From Planctomycetota bacterium (GTDB lineage: Bacteria > Planctomycetota > Planctomycetia > Planctomycetales > Planctomycetaceae): a DNA stretch of 32,687 nucleotides. Within the stretch, counting starts at the first letter, position 1. Each line of letters opens with the position of its first letter. Below, in pieces: positions 17,969-26,949 of the stretch. The position numbers were made by a program, and so were the translations under genes. Below the pieces are notes generated by a model. That model worked only from the letters and a program-made list of their open reading frames with translations, had not been told where the DNA came from and did no database searches. The stretch covers positions 1-32,687 of the forward strand of contig JAQBZS010000002.1 in the NCBI GenBank assembly GCA_027622115.1. Reading direction: 5' to 3'.

Positions 17969-19333
17969 CGAGGAATGAAGCGGCACTTCGGCACTCAATT
18001 GCGGCTCGACTCGAAGAGTCTGGCCCTTCGGCGGTCGAACGGAACGTATTCCGTGAAAGCGTTCAATCGCGGCCATTCGTTCGTCGCGAGTGTGTTGATG
18101 CAGAAATCGCAGCAACGTCTCTTGCGCCACAGTGAATTCCTGATCTCGGCGACCCTGGGCCACACGTGCCAGTTCGAGGCTACGATCCAGATCCCAGCCG
18201 TCGATCAATTCTCCGTGCCAGATGCGCGAAAATGACGGCACATGCTTTGGCAGCAATTCGCCGCCCGGCAGTACGATCGACATCACGCCGATCGACGATC
18301 CCGTGTTGAAGAGACTGCTCAAGGCCGTCTTCGTGTGATCGCCGATGAAGCAGCCGACTTTTGTCTGACCGGTTTCGATGGCTTCGCCCGATAGCGGAAC
18401 CCGCACGGCGGAATAATCGTTCTTGAGATCGCTGTTGGTGGTCATCGCCCCGAGGTTGACCCACGGGCAGACGTAGCTGTGTCCCAGGAATCCATCGTGA
18501 TACTTGTTGGCATGGGAATGCAGGATCGAGCACTCGATTTCACCGCCGACACGGCACACGTTGCCGATGGTGGTGCCTCCTCGAACGTTGGCTCGGAAAA
18601 GTTGCGAGCCGCGACCGACGTGGCACGGACCTTCCAGCCGAGTGAATGCTTGAATCGCGGCGCCGGCATCAACCGAAACCGGACCGTGCCGCGCATCGAT
18701 CACCACGAATGGATCGATTTCGGCTCGTGGGTCGATCGATACGTCGCTGGCGGTACCTAGAATGGCGACTCGCTGGTCGAGATTGGTCTGCAATGTTCGC
18801 GTCGCCGGTGCCAAAATCGCGTCGTCCATCAGTTGCTCGCCATTGTGGTTGACGAGATCCCAAGGTCGCTGAATCAGCACGCCGTCGGCGGATTCGAGGG
18901 TACGAGTCGCCGCGATTTGCGAGATGGTTTGGTCGGCGTTCTGCCCACTGATCAGCGCGGCTTCCGTCGAATCGATCCACATGGCCACGACCGTGTTGTC
19001 GATCATGTACGCGACTTCGTGTTGCAACTGCAATGTCTCGATCGTGCGAGCCGACGGCAGCCAGCGACCGTTGATCAGCAGTGTGTCGTGCTGTTGCAAC
19101 CAGACCGCGTCGTTGACTCTCGCGTCCAGATGCGCTTCGCGGTACACGTCCGCGAGATAGGGACGGACGAGTGCTCCCCACTCCCGGATGATGTCGTCAC
19201 CAATGCGTCTCATCACGTGTACGCAACGTTCGCGAAGCGACCAGCGACCACAAATCAGTTCGAACACCGGCCGAGTCCACGCGATCGGCGCGAGGTTTTC
19301 GGCACAACCGTCTTCGAAAAACGCAATTCGCAT
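17966..19333 (-). CDS. GlmU-like sugar-phosphate nucleotidyltransferase / acyltransferase
   Basis: A 455-residue protein. The ATG at 19333 (MRIAFFEDG) is preferred; an in-frame TTG at 19351 adds only six residues. The N-terminal half begins like the alternative GlmU family typical of Bacteroidetes and planctomycetes (APIAWTRPVFELICGRWSLRER), a divergent nucleotidyltransferase fold. The C-terminal half (about 200-390) is a left-handed beta-helix of hexapeptide repeats with the hallmark WVNLGAMTTNSDLKN and IGDHTKTALSSLFNTGSSIG. The family is thought to make UDP-N-acetylglucosamine by acetylating and uridylating glucosamine-1-phosphate, or to act on a related sugar phosphate; which one cannot be decided here. 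A tail of about 60 residues follows the helix. It lies 36 bases downstream of the HPt-like gene on the same strand, so the two are probably co-transcribed. Confidence 0.88.
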   Translation of the reverse strand: MRIAFFEDGCAENLAPIAWTRPVFELICGRWSLRERCVHVMRRIGDDIIREWGALVRPYLADVYREAHLDARVNDAVWLQQHDTLLINGRWLPSARTIETLQLQHEVAYMIDNTVVAMWIDSTEAALISGQNADQTISQIAATRTLESADGVLIQRPWDLVNHNGEQLMDDAILAPATRTLQTNLDQRVAILGTASDVSIDPRAEIDPFVVIDARHGPVSVDAGAAIQAFTRLEGPCHVGRGSQLFRANVRGGTTIGNVCRVGGEIECSILHSHANKYHDGFLGHSYVCPWVNLGAMTTNSDLKNDYSAVRVPLSGEAIETGQTKVGCFIGDHTKTALSSLFNTGSSIGVMSIVLPGGELLPKHVPSFSRIWHGELIDGWDLDRSLELARVAQGRRDQEFTVAQETLLRFLHQHTRDERMAAIERFHGIRSVRPPKGQTLRVEPQLSAEVPLHSS

Positions 19334-19369
19334 GATGTGTCTTTCAGGCAAGGCTGCACCTTGCCGCTC

Positions 19370-20224
19370 TTATCCTGCCTGACGTAATTCCGGAACCACG
19401 CCGCAGATCCAGCGTTCGGTGACCGACAAGAACTCAATCCACGCCGCCCGCGCGGCAACGCGGTCGTCGCCCAGAAATCGAGTCACGGCTTGCAAAACAA
19501 TGGCTCTTAGATCCGCCAGTTGATGAGCCGCGAGATTGCTCAATCCCGTTCGACGAGCAATCTGTGTGATGAATGACCGAGCCAAATCCGGCGAGTTGGC
19601 GAATCGAATCGTCGTGGCGAGGAGTTGCATGAATTGCCGTTGCAGATCTTCGTCCACCGTTCTGGGAAGCAAATGCCGCGCGGATGAACCGGCGACGGCT
19701 TCCAGGACTTGCAACGAAAACAAGTCGGAACGTTCGGCAATCCGCATCCACGATTGCTGGAGCGCATCGACATCCAAATCGGACTTGGGTGGTTCCTCTT
19801 TGGCTGGTTTCTCAACGGTCGTTTCTCCGGGAAACACGAGGACCAATTGCTCCAACTGCGTCCACAACCGTCGGACACTTGGCAACACTCCGGGGCGAAT
19901 TGAGTGGTATTCAGCGCCCGTGGCTTGTCCATCGACCAAGAGATCCCGGATCTGATCGAAGACGTCAAACAAGACCAGGCACACTTCCGGCGTGAAGGCT
20001 GCTTGGCGTGAGATCATACGGGCCACCAGTTGCTCGGTGGCCTTCGCCAATTCGGACGTTTGCGGCAAATTGAATTGCGTGGCCTGTCGCGCGATATGCG
20101 AACAGAATGCCAGAACTTGCTGCAATGCGTAGTCTTCATTCGGATGCGAACTGAAATGACGCACGGTCCGATCCAAGCGAATCGAAGTATCGGCAAGAAA
20201 CTGTTGCAAGTCAGACGAATCCAT
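19370..20224 (-). CDS. Hypothetical protein with a degenerate HPt-like N-terminal domain
   Basis: A 284-residue soluble, helix-rich protein with no recognised family. Its first 100 residues align by eye with CheA HPt domains, including the partial one at the start of this window. TSELAKATEQLVARM matches the CheA segment LGDLAHAGETLLDRM, and FTPEVCLVLFDVFDQIRDLL matches SPQICDQLLQLVDAVRASL. In the gap-free alignment the phosphoacceptor His is replaced by Ser42 with His43 beside it, and the following Lys-Gly is Ala-Arg, so phosphotransfer is doubtful. A charged linker (about 140-160) leads to a second helical domain of about 120 residues. GGGAG lies about 8 bases before the ATG. It is the first gene of a two-gene unit with the GlmU-like gene. 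Similarity to HPt is my inference. Confidence 0.7.
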   Translation of the reverse strand: MDSSDLQQFLADTSIRLDRTVRHFSSHPNEDYALQQVLAFCSHIARQATQFNLPQTSELAKATEQLVARMISRQAAFTPEVCLVLFDVFDQIRDLLVDGQATGAEYHSIRPGVLPSVRRLWTQLEQLVLVFPGETTVEKPAKEEPPKSDLDVDALQQSWMRIAERSDLFSLQVLEAVAGSSARHLLPRTVDEDLQRQFMQLLATTIRFANSPDLARSFITQIARRTGLSNLAAHQLADLRAIVLQAVTRFLGDDRVAARAAWIEFLSVTERWICGVVPELRQAG

Positions 20225-20742
20225 CGTTCGACTCCCGTTTTCGGTCGGCGTGGATGAGGAGGCGGATCGATAACTTCAATCGCGGATTCTCACAACAGCG
20301 ATTTTCAGTCTTCGGCGGTCTGGAGAGTTTGGGACATCTCTCCTATCGGATGCCGGTCGGAGTGGACTTCAGCGGCATCAACGAAATGTGGGCGATTCCA
20401 CGTACAGTGTTGAAAATCTCGGGATGACGCGGGAATCAGTTCAAGCAGGTTGGGGGATTCGGCTGTGGATTGGGATTCGGCTGTGGAAAGGGGTCGCGTG
20501 GGCCGATGGGGCGGTAGTTTGACAATGCTCATCCTCCACTTCCTTGCGTTAGAAGCGGTATGATGAATCTGGTGAATCTCTTCGCGCAGGTTTTGCGTGT
20601 CGAGGGGACTGGGGTCGGGCGGTTGGTAGTTCAATGCTCGCGGCGGAAATCGTTCATTGTTCCAACGTTTTGAGCCGCGAGAATTGAACTTTGAACCGCC
20701 CGACCCCTTACCCTCCTTTCAAATCTCAAGAACAAAACAGAC
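20225..20742. other. Intergenic region, no gene recognised
   Basis: This 518-base stretch lies between the divergent HPt-like and DUF1552 genes. A 109-codon minus-strand frame (20305-20634) has Pro/Ser/His-rich composition without domain features and is most likely chance. There is a short direct repeat of GATTCGGCTGTGG near 20457 and 20474. Promoters for both neighbours are expected here but none stands out. Confidence 0.5.
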
Positions 20743-22121
20743 ATGACTCAACGCCAACCAAAACACGAAGCTCGACCCACTTTCGATACGAGTGCCTCGA
20801 ACCGTGATCAGTTCTCGCGCCGCACCTTGCTGCGAGGCGCCGGCGTGGCCATGTCGTTGCCGTGGCTCGAATCAATTCCGGTGTGGGGTGTCGAGCCGCA
20901 ATCGGTCGATGCGGAGTCGCCGTTTCCGAAGCGTTTTGCGGTGTTGTTCATGGCTTGCGGAGTCAACGGGCAGCACTGGTGGGCGAAGGGTTCCGGGGCC
21001 GAAATGGAATTGGGTAAGAGTCTCGTTCCCATGGAACCGCTCAAGCAAAAGATGAATTTCATCTCCGGCTTGTTCAACAAGAACTCGACCGGCGTGGGTA
21101 TTCATCCGGGACAAACCGGCAACATCTTGTCCGGGGCGTCACTCCAAAAAGGCGCGGAACTGCGAGGCGGAATCAGCGTCGACCAAGTTCTCGCCAACAC
21201 GCTGCCGCAGGAGACGGCTCAACCCAGCATGGTGCTGGGCTGCGAGCAACCGATCACCGGCTATCACGAGACCAACTTTTCGATGGCGTATAGCTCGCAC
21301 ATTTCCTGGCAAAACGCGACGTCGCCCGTGCCGATGGAAGTGTATCCATCATTGGCGTTCGACAGCCTGTTCGACAATCGCGGCAGTCGTCGCAACAAGA
21401 GCGTGTTGGACCGAGTTCGATCCGAAGCCGCCAGCCTGGCTCGGCGAGCCAGTGTGACCGATCGCTCAAACTTGACGAATACCTCACCAGCGTCCGTGAA
21501 GTGGAAAAGCGGATCGAACGCACGCGAACCGAACAGGACAAAGCCGCGGACCGTGCCAGGAATTACGGCAAGTCCGTGATCACGATGAAGCGACCGGACA
21601 ACGGGCTGCCCGAGGACATTCGCGAACACATGCGGTTGATGTGCGACATCATCGCGCTCGCCTTTCAAACCGACAGAACGCGGATCGGCACGCTGTTGCT
21701 GTGTCGCGACATCTCGGGCCTGTTCTATCCATTCCTGGGTGTTCGCAAGGCCCACCATTCCGGCTCGCACGACGATCGTTCCGACGATTGGGAATCGGTG
21801 TCGCGTTACTATTGCAGCCAGTTGGCCTATTTGGCGACCCGGCTCGACGCGATGCCGGAGGGAGACGGCACGGTGCTGGACAATTCGTGTTTGTTATTCG
21901 TCAACAACATGTGGTCCGGCAGCCGTCACGATTCGAACAAGGTTCCCGTGCTAACGGTCGGCAGCCTGGCCGGGACGCTGGAGACCGGGCGAGTGTTGGA
22001 TTACTCGGCAAAGGGCGACGCCAACCGCAAGCTCTGCGGCATGTACCTGTCGATCATGAACCGCATGGGCCTGCAAGCCAACAAGTTCGGCGACGCGACT
22101 GCTCCGCTGGCCGACTTCTGA
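20743..22121 (+). pseudogene. DUF1552 Tat-exported protein, broken by a one-base frameshift
   Basis: Two overlapping frames together give one DUF1552 protein of about 460 residues, the normal length. The first part (20743 to about 21467) has a Tat signal with twin arginines at residues 26-27 (SRRTLLRGAG), then PKRFAVLFMACGVNG and HPGQTGNILSG. The second part, in another frame, continues with KLDEYLTSVREVEKRI and runs to 22121 (VLDNSCLLFVNNMWSGSRH; LADF at the end). The expected junction DRS-KLDEYL needs one more A in the AAA run at 21468-21470, so one base appears deleted. This is either a real inactivating mutation or a sequencing error. DUF1552 proteins are abundant in planctomycetes, usually beside a DUF1592-type cytochrome gene; no such partner is present. 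Function is unknown. Confidence 0.9.
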
Positions 22122-22584
22122 TCACCGCATCGAGGGAACGGACAAGCTGGAGCCGGCAGCGAACAATCGCTCACGGATTCGGGTTGATCAGTCTAATCCT
22201 TAAGGTCTACCGGGAGCCTACGGGCTATGCGGATCTCACGCTTTACCGCCCACCGACCTCACGACAATCCGAAAACCGGGTCGTCGATTCTGTCGGACTG
22301 GCTGAACGCTCAAGACATGGGAGCACACGATTGAGACTTAACCAAGCGAACGAATTTGGATGAATTTGAAAAAGACTCGGAATCTTCCGTGGTTCAGGTC
22401 ACGGAGGATTTCGAGTGAAGCGAAGTGTCCAAGCTCAGGTCGTTGCCCGACACCAGGTGCCGTGGTACTAGCCAAGGTCGCCACCGATTCATTACGGTCC
22501 GCCCATCCAAAATCGGCCTCGCAGCCAATCGCGAGACTGCATCTTGAGGGACATGAAGGAAGCTGGCGAAGGAATCGTCGATCG
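22122..22584. other. Intergenic region before the five-gene membrane operon
   Basis: This 463-base stretch separates the DUF1552 gene from the first gene of the operon and should carry its promoter. An in-frame extension of the downstream gene back to 22360 exists, but its translation is Arg/Ser/Pro-rich and unlike the conserved protein, so I treat it as non-coding. I see no strong hairpin or repeat. Confidence 0.5.
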
Positions 22585-23709
22585 ATGGCACGTGCATACA
22601 CTCCCGGCCTGAAAGTTTCCGGCCAAACGCGACACAAGACTCGCCGGATTCTGCCGATTCCCGGCGAGGTGCTCGTCAAAAAGGGCGATCGAGTTCAGGC
22701 CGAAGACATCGTGGCTCAGACGTTCATGCCGGGAGACATCACGCCGGTCAATGTCGCCAACAAACTGTCGCTGCCTCCGGTTGACGTCATCGAGTGCATG
22801 CTGAAAAAAGCTGGCGATCGCATTGAAATCGGCGACGCCATCGCCTGCACAAAAGGCATCTTTGGGTTCTTCAAATCCGAACTGAAATCCACGGTTGCAG
22901 GCGAAATCGAATCGATCTCGGAAGTCACCGGCCAGATGATTGTGCGAGGCGAGCCGTTGCAGGTTCGTGTGTTGGCCTACCTCACCGGTGAAGTCGTTGA
23001 AGTCATTCCCAACTCCGGCGTCGTGATCGAATCCAACGTCGCGATGATTCAGGGCATCTTCGGGTTGGCTGGCGAAGCGTTCGGCACGATTCGCATGGCC
23101 TGCGGCAGTCACAACGAAGAGTTGACGGCTGATCTGATTACGTCGGACATGCTGGGCCAAATCGTCATCGGCGGGGCTCGGATGACGGGCGACGCCGTTC
23201 GCAAGGCCATTGCCGTGGGTGCATCGGCCGTGGTGTCGGGCGGCATGGACGACCAAGACGTCAAAGACATTTTGGGTTACGACCTCGGCGTGGCGATTAC
23301 CGGATCCGAGAAGATCGGCACGACGGTGCTGATCACCGAAGGTTTCGGCGAAATCTCGATGGCCGAACGCACGTTCAAGTTGCTCGGTCAGCATGAAGGT
23401 CGCGAGGCGTCCGTCAACGGGGCCACGCAGATTCGGGCCGGAGTGATGCGGCCGGAGATTCTGATCCCGTTGGAAGCCGGCGTGGTCATCGACGAGGAAT
23501 CAAAACGCGAAGCCGGGTTGCTGGAAATCGGCACGCCCATCCGAGTCATTCGGGATCCACATTTCGGAATCATCGGCGACGTCTGCGAATTGCCGACGGA
23601 ACCAGCGGTGTTGGAATCGGGATCGAAAGCTCGCGTGCTCAGCGTCAAGTTTGCATCCGGCTCCGTCGTGACCGTTCCGCGTGCGAATGTGGAGATCATT
23701 GGCGAATGA
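22585..23709 (+). CDS. Lipoyl-like / KOW-domain protein, first gene of an uncharacterised membrane operon
   Basis: A 374-residue soluble protein. ATG 22585 (MARAYTPGLKVSG) is chosen because homologous character begins there and GAAGGAA lies upstream; the frame extends back to 22360 without protein-like sequence. Residues 20-160 contain repeated biotinyl/lipoyl-like or sandwich-barrel segments: LPIPGEVLVKKGDRVQAEDI, STVAGEIESISEVTGQ and LTGEVVEVIPNSGVVI. No lipoylated or biotinylated Lys motif is visible. Residues 180-290 form an alpha/beta domain with ASAVVSGGMDDQDVKDILG. Residues 315-373 look like a KOW/SH3-type barrel (GTPIRVIRDPHFGIIGDV). No signal peptide or membrane helix is present, so it is probably the cytoplasmic subunit of the complex made by the next genes. 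The stop overlaps a possible start of the next gene by four bases. Function unknown. Confidence 0.82.
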   Translation: MARAYTPGLKVSGQTRHKTRRILPIPGEVLVKKGDRVQAEDIVAQTFMPGDITPVNVANKLSLPPVDVIECMLKKAGDRIEIGDAIACTKGIFGFFKSELKSTVAGEIESISEVTGQMIVRGEPLQVRVLAYLTGEVVEVIPNSGVVIESNVAMIQGIFGLAGEAFGTIRMACGSHNEELTADLITSDMLGQIVIGGARMTGDAVRKAIAVGASAVVSGGMDDQDVKDILGYDLGVAITGSEKIGTTVLITEGFGEISMAERTFKLLGQHEGREASVNGATQIRAGVMRPEILIPLEAGVVIDEESKREAGLLEIGTPIRVIRDPHFGIIGDVCELPTEPAVLESGSKARVLSVKFASGSVVTVPRANVEIIGE

Positions 23710-23753
23710 CGCAGCAGCATTCGCTGGTGTTCGATTATCAAAAGGGAAATGCG

Positions 23754-25043
23754 ATGGCAGATCGTGAACGACAATTCATGGAAACGAAGAGTGCACCATT
23801 GGCCTCTTCGCGGTTCTCGTTCGCTTTCCGTATTCCACTGCTGCGTTTCGCTGGGATGCTCGTCGTATCGCTCGCCACGTCGGGAATCGCGAATGCTGCC
23901 CCTGCCAAACCTGCGAGCATCTTGGTGACCGATCACGGTTGGGACGACGGTGAATCGCTCGACGTGACGTTCGGCCTTTCAGCGGCCTCGACCGATCCCA
24001 AAAGCAAGGTTGTCTATTACTTGGTCCAGCGAGCCGGCGAGCACGGTGGCCTGTACAAGGACATTGCCAAGATCGTCCCAGAAAAATCCGATCTTGCCCG
24101 AGGTGTGATCAAGTTCGTGGCCGACAAGTGCGAACTGGGCGAGCCCTATTTCTTTCGGGTCAAAGCCGTGGCGGCGGGTGGCGTGGAATCGGAATTCGTC
24201 GAGTCCACCGAGGCCGTGCGTCCGAGCCGTCAATTGTTTGCCGGCAGTCGTTTTTGGATGGGTGCGATCACACTCATGATCTGTGGGTCGGTCGTATTCT
24301 ATATCCGTCAGGCCCGAGGCGGCCGAGATCTGAAGGTCCGCAAGATCGCCGGTTTGGAAGCCGTGGAAGAAGCCGTCGGCCGAGCGACCGAGATGGGCCG
24401 TTCGTGTTTGTTCATCCCCGGCATTCTCGACATGAACGACATGCAGACGATCGCCGGACTGACGGTGTTGTCTCGCGTGTCACAACAGGCCGCCGAATAC
24501 GGGGCCAAAATGGAAGTCCCCACCAGCAAGTCACTCGTGATGACGGCGGCTCGCGAAACCGTCGCAGCCGCGTTTCTCGCTGCGGGCCGCCCCGACGAAT
24601 TCAACGAAGACAACATCTACTACGTCACCGACGAGCAGTTCGGCTACGTGGCGTATTTGTCCGGCATGATGGTCCGCGAGAAACCGGCCGCCTGCTTTTA
24701 TATGGGCGGCTTCTTCGCCGAGTCCTTGATTCTGGCGGAAACCGGCAACTCGATCGGTTCGATCCAAGTGGCCGGCACGGCTCAGCCGGCACAACTGCCG
24801 TTCTTCGTCGCCGCGTGCGACTACACGCTGATCGGCGAAGAATTCTTCGCCGCGTCCGCCTACTTGTCCGGCGACCCGGATCAGTTGGGCAGCCTCAAGG
24901 GCCAAGACGTTGGCAAGTTGATCGTGGCGGTACTGATGATTGTCGGCTGCCTGGCCACGACGCTTGCGGACCTGACCGACGCGGACGGCATCCGAGCCAT
25001 CGCGGATTACCTCAGAAACACCATTTTGCAATCGAGTTCGTAG
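23754..25043 (+). CDS. FN3-like plus DUF6754-type membrane protein
   Basis: A 429-residue protein from ATG 23754, which has AAAGGGA 7 bases upstream; an in-frame ATG at 23706 overlapping the previous stop (ATGA) is possible. Residues 26-49 form a signal peptide or signal anchor ending in GIANA. Residues 53-158 resemble a fibronectin type III fold (VYYLVQRAGEHGG; PYFFRVKAVAAGGVESEF). TM1 spans 167-187. Residues 190-385 match what I recall as DUF6754: AVGRATEMGR, LSRVSQQAAEYGAKMEVP, AGRPDEFNEDNIYYVTDEQF, REKPAACFYMGGFFAESLILAE and PAQLPFFVAACDYTLIGEEF. TM2 spans 386-405. These blocks are strongly conserved-looking yet contain no known catalytic signature. The next gene starts one base after the stop, so they are translated together. 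Confidence 0.85.
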   Translation: MADRERQFMETKSAPLASSRFSFAFRIPLLRFAGMLVVSLATSGIANAAPAKPASILVTDHGWDDGESLDVTFGLSAASTDPKSKVVYYLVQRAGEHGGLYKDIAKIVPEKSDLARGVIKFVADKCELGEPYFFRVKAVAAGGVESEFVESTEAVRPSRQLFAGSRFWMGAITLMICGSVVFYIRQARGGRDLKVRKIAGLEAVEEAVGRATEMGRSCLFIPGILDMNDMQTIAGLTVLSRVSQQAAEYGAKMEVPTSKSLVMTAARETVAAAFLAAGRPDEFNEDNIYYVTDEQFGYVAYLSGMMVREKPAACFYMGGFFAESLILAETGNSIGSIQVAGTAQPAQLPFFVAACDYTLIGEEFFAASAYLSGDPDQLGSLKGQDVGKLIVAVLMIVGCLATTLADLTDADGIRAIADYLRNTILQSSS

Positions 25044-25044
25044 C

Positions 25045-26865
25045 ATGAAACGAACCATCCCCCTGTTGATCACCGGAATCGGCGGCTTCGTGCTGATCTT
25101 GGCGTTCTTCATCCCCTACACCGAAAGTTGGGGTGAAGTGGCTGCGGTCTGGTTCGACGTCATGGCGGCCATCGCGTTCTTGCTCGGTGGCGGCAACCTG
25201 ATGAAGGTCCATCTCAAGAAGATCAGCGATCGAGCCGCCGGTTGGGCCTATTCGCTGATCGTGCTGCTCGCGTTTTTGCTCACGCTGTGGACGGGATTAT
25301 TCAAGACGGGTTCGAAACCTGCGGACAATCAGGAGTATTACGGCGAGTCCTTCGCGTCACTTAGCGTGGCCGACTTACCGGACTCGATGCTGGCCGAAAT
25401 CGAGGGTTCGCTGCCGGAAAAGGTCGACGCCGAATTGCCCCCGTCGGTGCGGCGTCAACTCTCCGTGGAAAACGGCAAGCTGCGATTTCGTGGCTGGATG
25501 ACCGATGACCACGTCTCGGACCTGAAGTCGTATCACGAAACTTTGGAGTGGCAATGCAAGGTTGAGACACTGGCCGCCGCGGCAAAGCCGCCGGAAGTGC
25601 TGAGCGGCAAGGTGTCGTATCACTCGGATCATCAAGTTCTCAGCTTTCACGGTTACATGTCCGATGCCGAGCACACGGCGCTGGTGGCACTTGGCAAGTC
25701 CGCAGCTTGGTCGCAAGCCGTGAAGATTCTGTTTGACGCCAGCCGCGTGGAAACTCGCATCAAGTCTGAAGAGATTCCCAAGGGCTACCAACTTCCGGAG
25801 TCGGTCAAAAACGTCCAGGTGAGCAATGGCGAGTTGGTCATCCAAGGTCCAATGAGCGCCGCGTTGCGAGACCAAGTAGCTGCCGGCCAAGCCACCGTCC
25901 CGTTCGTGCGTCCCATGACGAAGGAGCAGCGAGCCGCTTTTCGACGAGAGATCGAATCGAAAGGACAGCCGCTCACGGGCGAACAAGCCGTGGCCTTGGA
26001 GACGACTTTCAACACGGTTTGGACCAGCGTTCAATTGCGACTGGCGTTGGTCACGGCTGGTCAGCCCAGCGAGGTTCCGAAGACGGCTTGCGAAATGCTG
26101 ATCGAACAGCAGGCCGGCGTTCAGGACATCAAACCGAAACGGATCGTCGGCACGGCTGTGGGCATCAACGACGCGCAAGGAGCAGTGCTGGCCAAGTTCT
26201 CCACCGATCCCAGCGTCTCGATTGATCAAGCGGTGGAACAGTTACGAGCCGCGGGTGAATTCAATGACGCGCAGGAGAAGGGTCTGAAGAAATTCCTCGA
26301 TCGAGTTCCCAATCAAATCGATTTCGACAAATCCGTGGCGACGGCGTTGAACGGAGCAGGACCGCTTGCCGAAGAACAGAAGGAATTTCTGCTCGGCGAT
26401 TACCGGAAGCGGTTCTTGTGGCGTCGCGACGTCGGTCGCTTGTTTGTCGCGTCGCATGTCCCGAAATACGAATGGTCCGGCGACTATGCCGAACAAGGCA
26501 CGGGATTCTGGTTTGCTTACGAATACGCCATGAAACCGCTGACCGCGACGATGTTCGCGATGCTGGCGTTTTACGTGGCGTCGGCGGCGTTCCGCGCGTT
26601 TCGTGCGAAGAACATCGAAGCCAGTTTGTTACTGGGAACCGCCTTCATCATCTTGCTGGGTCGAACCCAGGCCGGTGTGATCTTGACCGCATGGTTTCCG
26701 GATGCCATCGGTGGGCTGCGAATCGACAGTTTGACGGTCTACATCATGAGTGTGTTCAACACGGCTGGAAACCGGGCCATCATGATCGGCATCGCTTTGG
26801 GCATCGCATCGACGTCACTCAAGGTGTTGCTCGGCATGGACCGGTCGTATTTGGGGAATGATTAG
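25045..26865 (+). CDS. Polytopic membrane protein with a large repeat-bearing soluble domain, function unknown
   Basis: A 606-residue protein starting one base after the previous stop. Three membrane helices lie at the N-terminus (about 5-25, 34-50, 64-84) and three at the C-terminus (about 505-525, 530-548, 570-595). Between them is a hydrophilic domain of about 400 residues. It contains three related segments near residues 135-157, 186-211 and 253-275, each with a pattern like KLRFRGWMTDD, VLSFHGYMSDA or ELVIQGPMSAA. Later parts repeat a motif with EQ and Leu (TKEQRAAF, LAEEQKEFL). The C-terminal helices carry the conserved-looking NTAGNRAIMIGIALGIAST and end in MDRSYLG. No enzyme, transporter or secretion family is recognised. 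It is probably a core membrane subunit of the complex encoded by the five genes. Confidence 0.8.
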   Translation: MKRTIPLLITGIGGFVLILAFFIPYTESWGEVAAVWFDVMAAIAFLLGGGNLMKVHLKKISDRAAGWAYSLIVLLAFLLTLWTGLFKTGSKPADNQEYYGESFASLSVADLPDSMLAEIEGSLPEKVDAELPPSVRRQLSVENGKLRFRGWMTDDHVSDLKSYHETLEWQCKVETLAAAAKPPEVLSGKVSYHSDHQVLSFHGYMSDAEHTALVALGKSAAWSQAVKILFDASRVETRIKSEEIPKGYQLPESVKNVQVSNGELVIQGPMSAALRDQVAAGQATVPFVRPMTKEQRAAFRREIESKGQPLTGEQAVALETTFNTVWTSVQLRLALVTAGQPSEVPKTACEMLIEQQAGVQDIKPKRIVGTAVGINDAQGAVLAKFSTDPSVSIDQAVEQLRAAGEFNDAQEKGLKKFLDRVPNQIDFDKSVATALNGAGPLAEEQKEFLLGDYRKRFLWRRDVGRLFVASHVPKYEWSGDYAEQGTGFWFAYEYAMKPLTATMFAMLAFYVASAAFRAFRAKNIEASLLLGTAFIILLGRTQAGVILTAWFPDAIGGLRIDSLTVYIMSVFNTAGNRAIMIGIALGIASTSLKVLLGMDRSYLGND

Positions 26866-26877
26866 TCGCAATCGACC

Positions 26878-26929
26878 GTAGCTTGGGACCATTGTCCCGA
26901 GCGATCACGGGACAATGGTCCCGTGCTAC
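26878..26929. repeat. Strong hairpin between genes three and four of the membrane operon
   Basis: GGGACCATTGTCCCG (26885-26899) and its exact complement (26908-26922) form a 15-base stem with an 8-base loop. GTAGC (26878-26882) and GCTAC (26925-26929) extend it beyond a 2-base internal loop. It sits in the only sizeable gap in the last four genes (84 bases) and no T run follows, so it is not a clear terminator. It could limit or stabilise parts of the operon mRNA, or be a dispersed planctomycete repeat. The 13 bases TCGACCGTAGCTT at its left edge also occur just after the beta-barrel gene (17402-17414). Confidence 0.85.
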
Positions 26930-26949
26930 TGGCCTAACGAGGTAATTGG

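Noticed and set aside
20305-20634. Minus-strand frame of 109 codons in the gap before the DUF1552 gene
   Set aside because: No domain, no ribosome-binding sequence and low-complexity composition.
22360-22584. N-terminal extension of the lipoyl/KOW protein
   Set aside because: The 75 extra residues are Arg/Ser/Pro-rich and unlike the rest, and the ATG at 22585 begins the conserved-looking part.
22492-23394. Minus-strand frame of 300 codons in the operon
   Set aside because: It is a shadow of the plus-strand gene, His/Arg/Asp-rich without motifs.
24128-25048. Plus-strand frame of 306 codons inside the DUF6754 gene
   Set aside because: An Arg-rich out-of-frame reading of a gene with strong conserved blocks in another frame.
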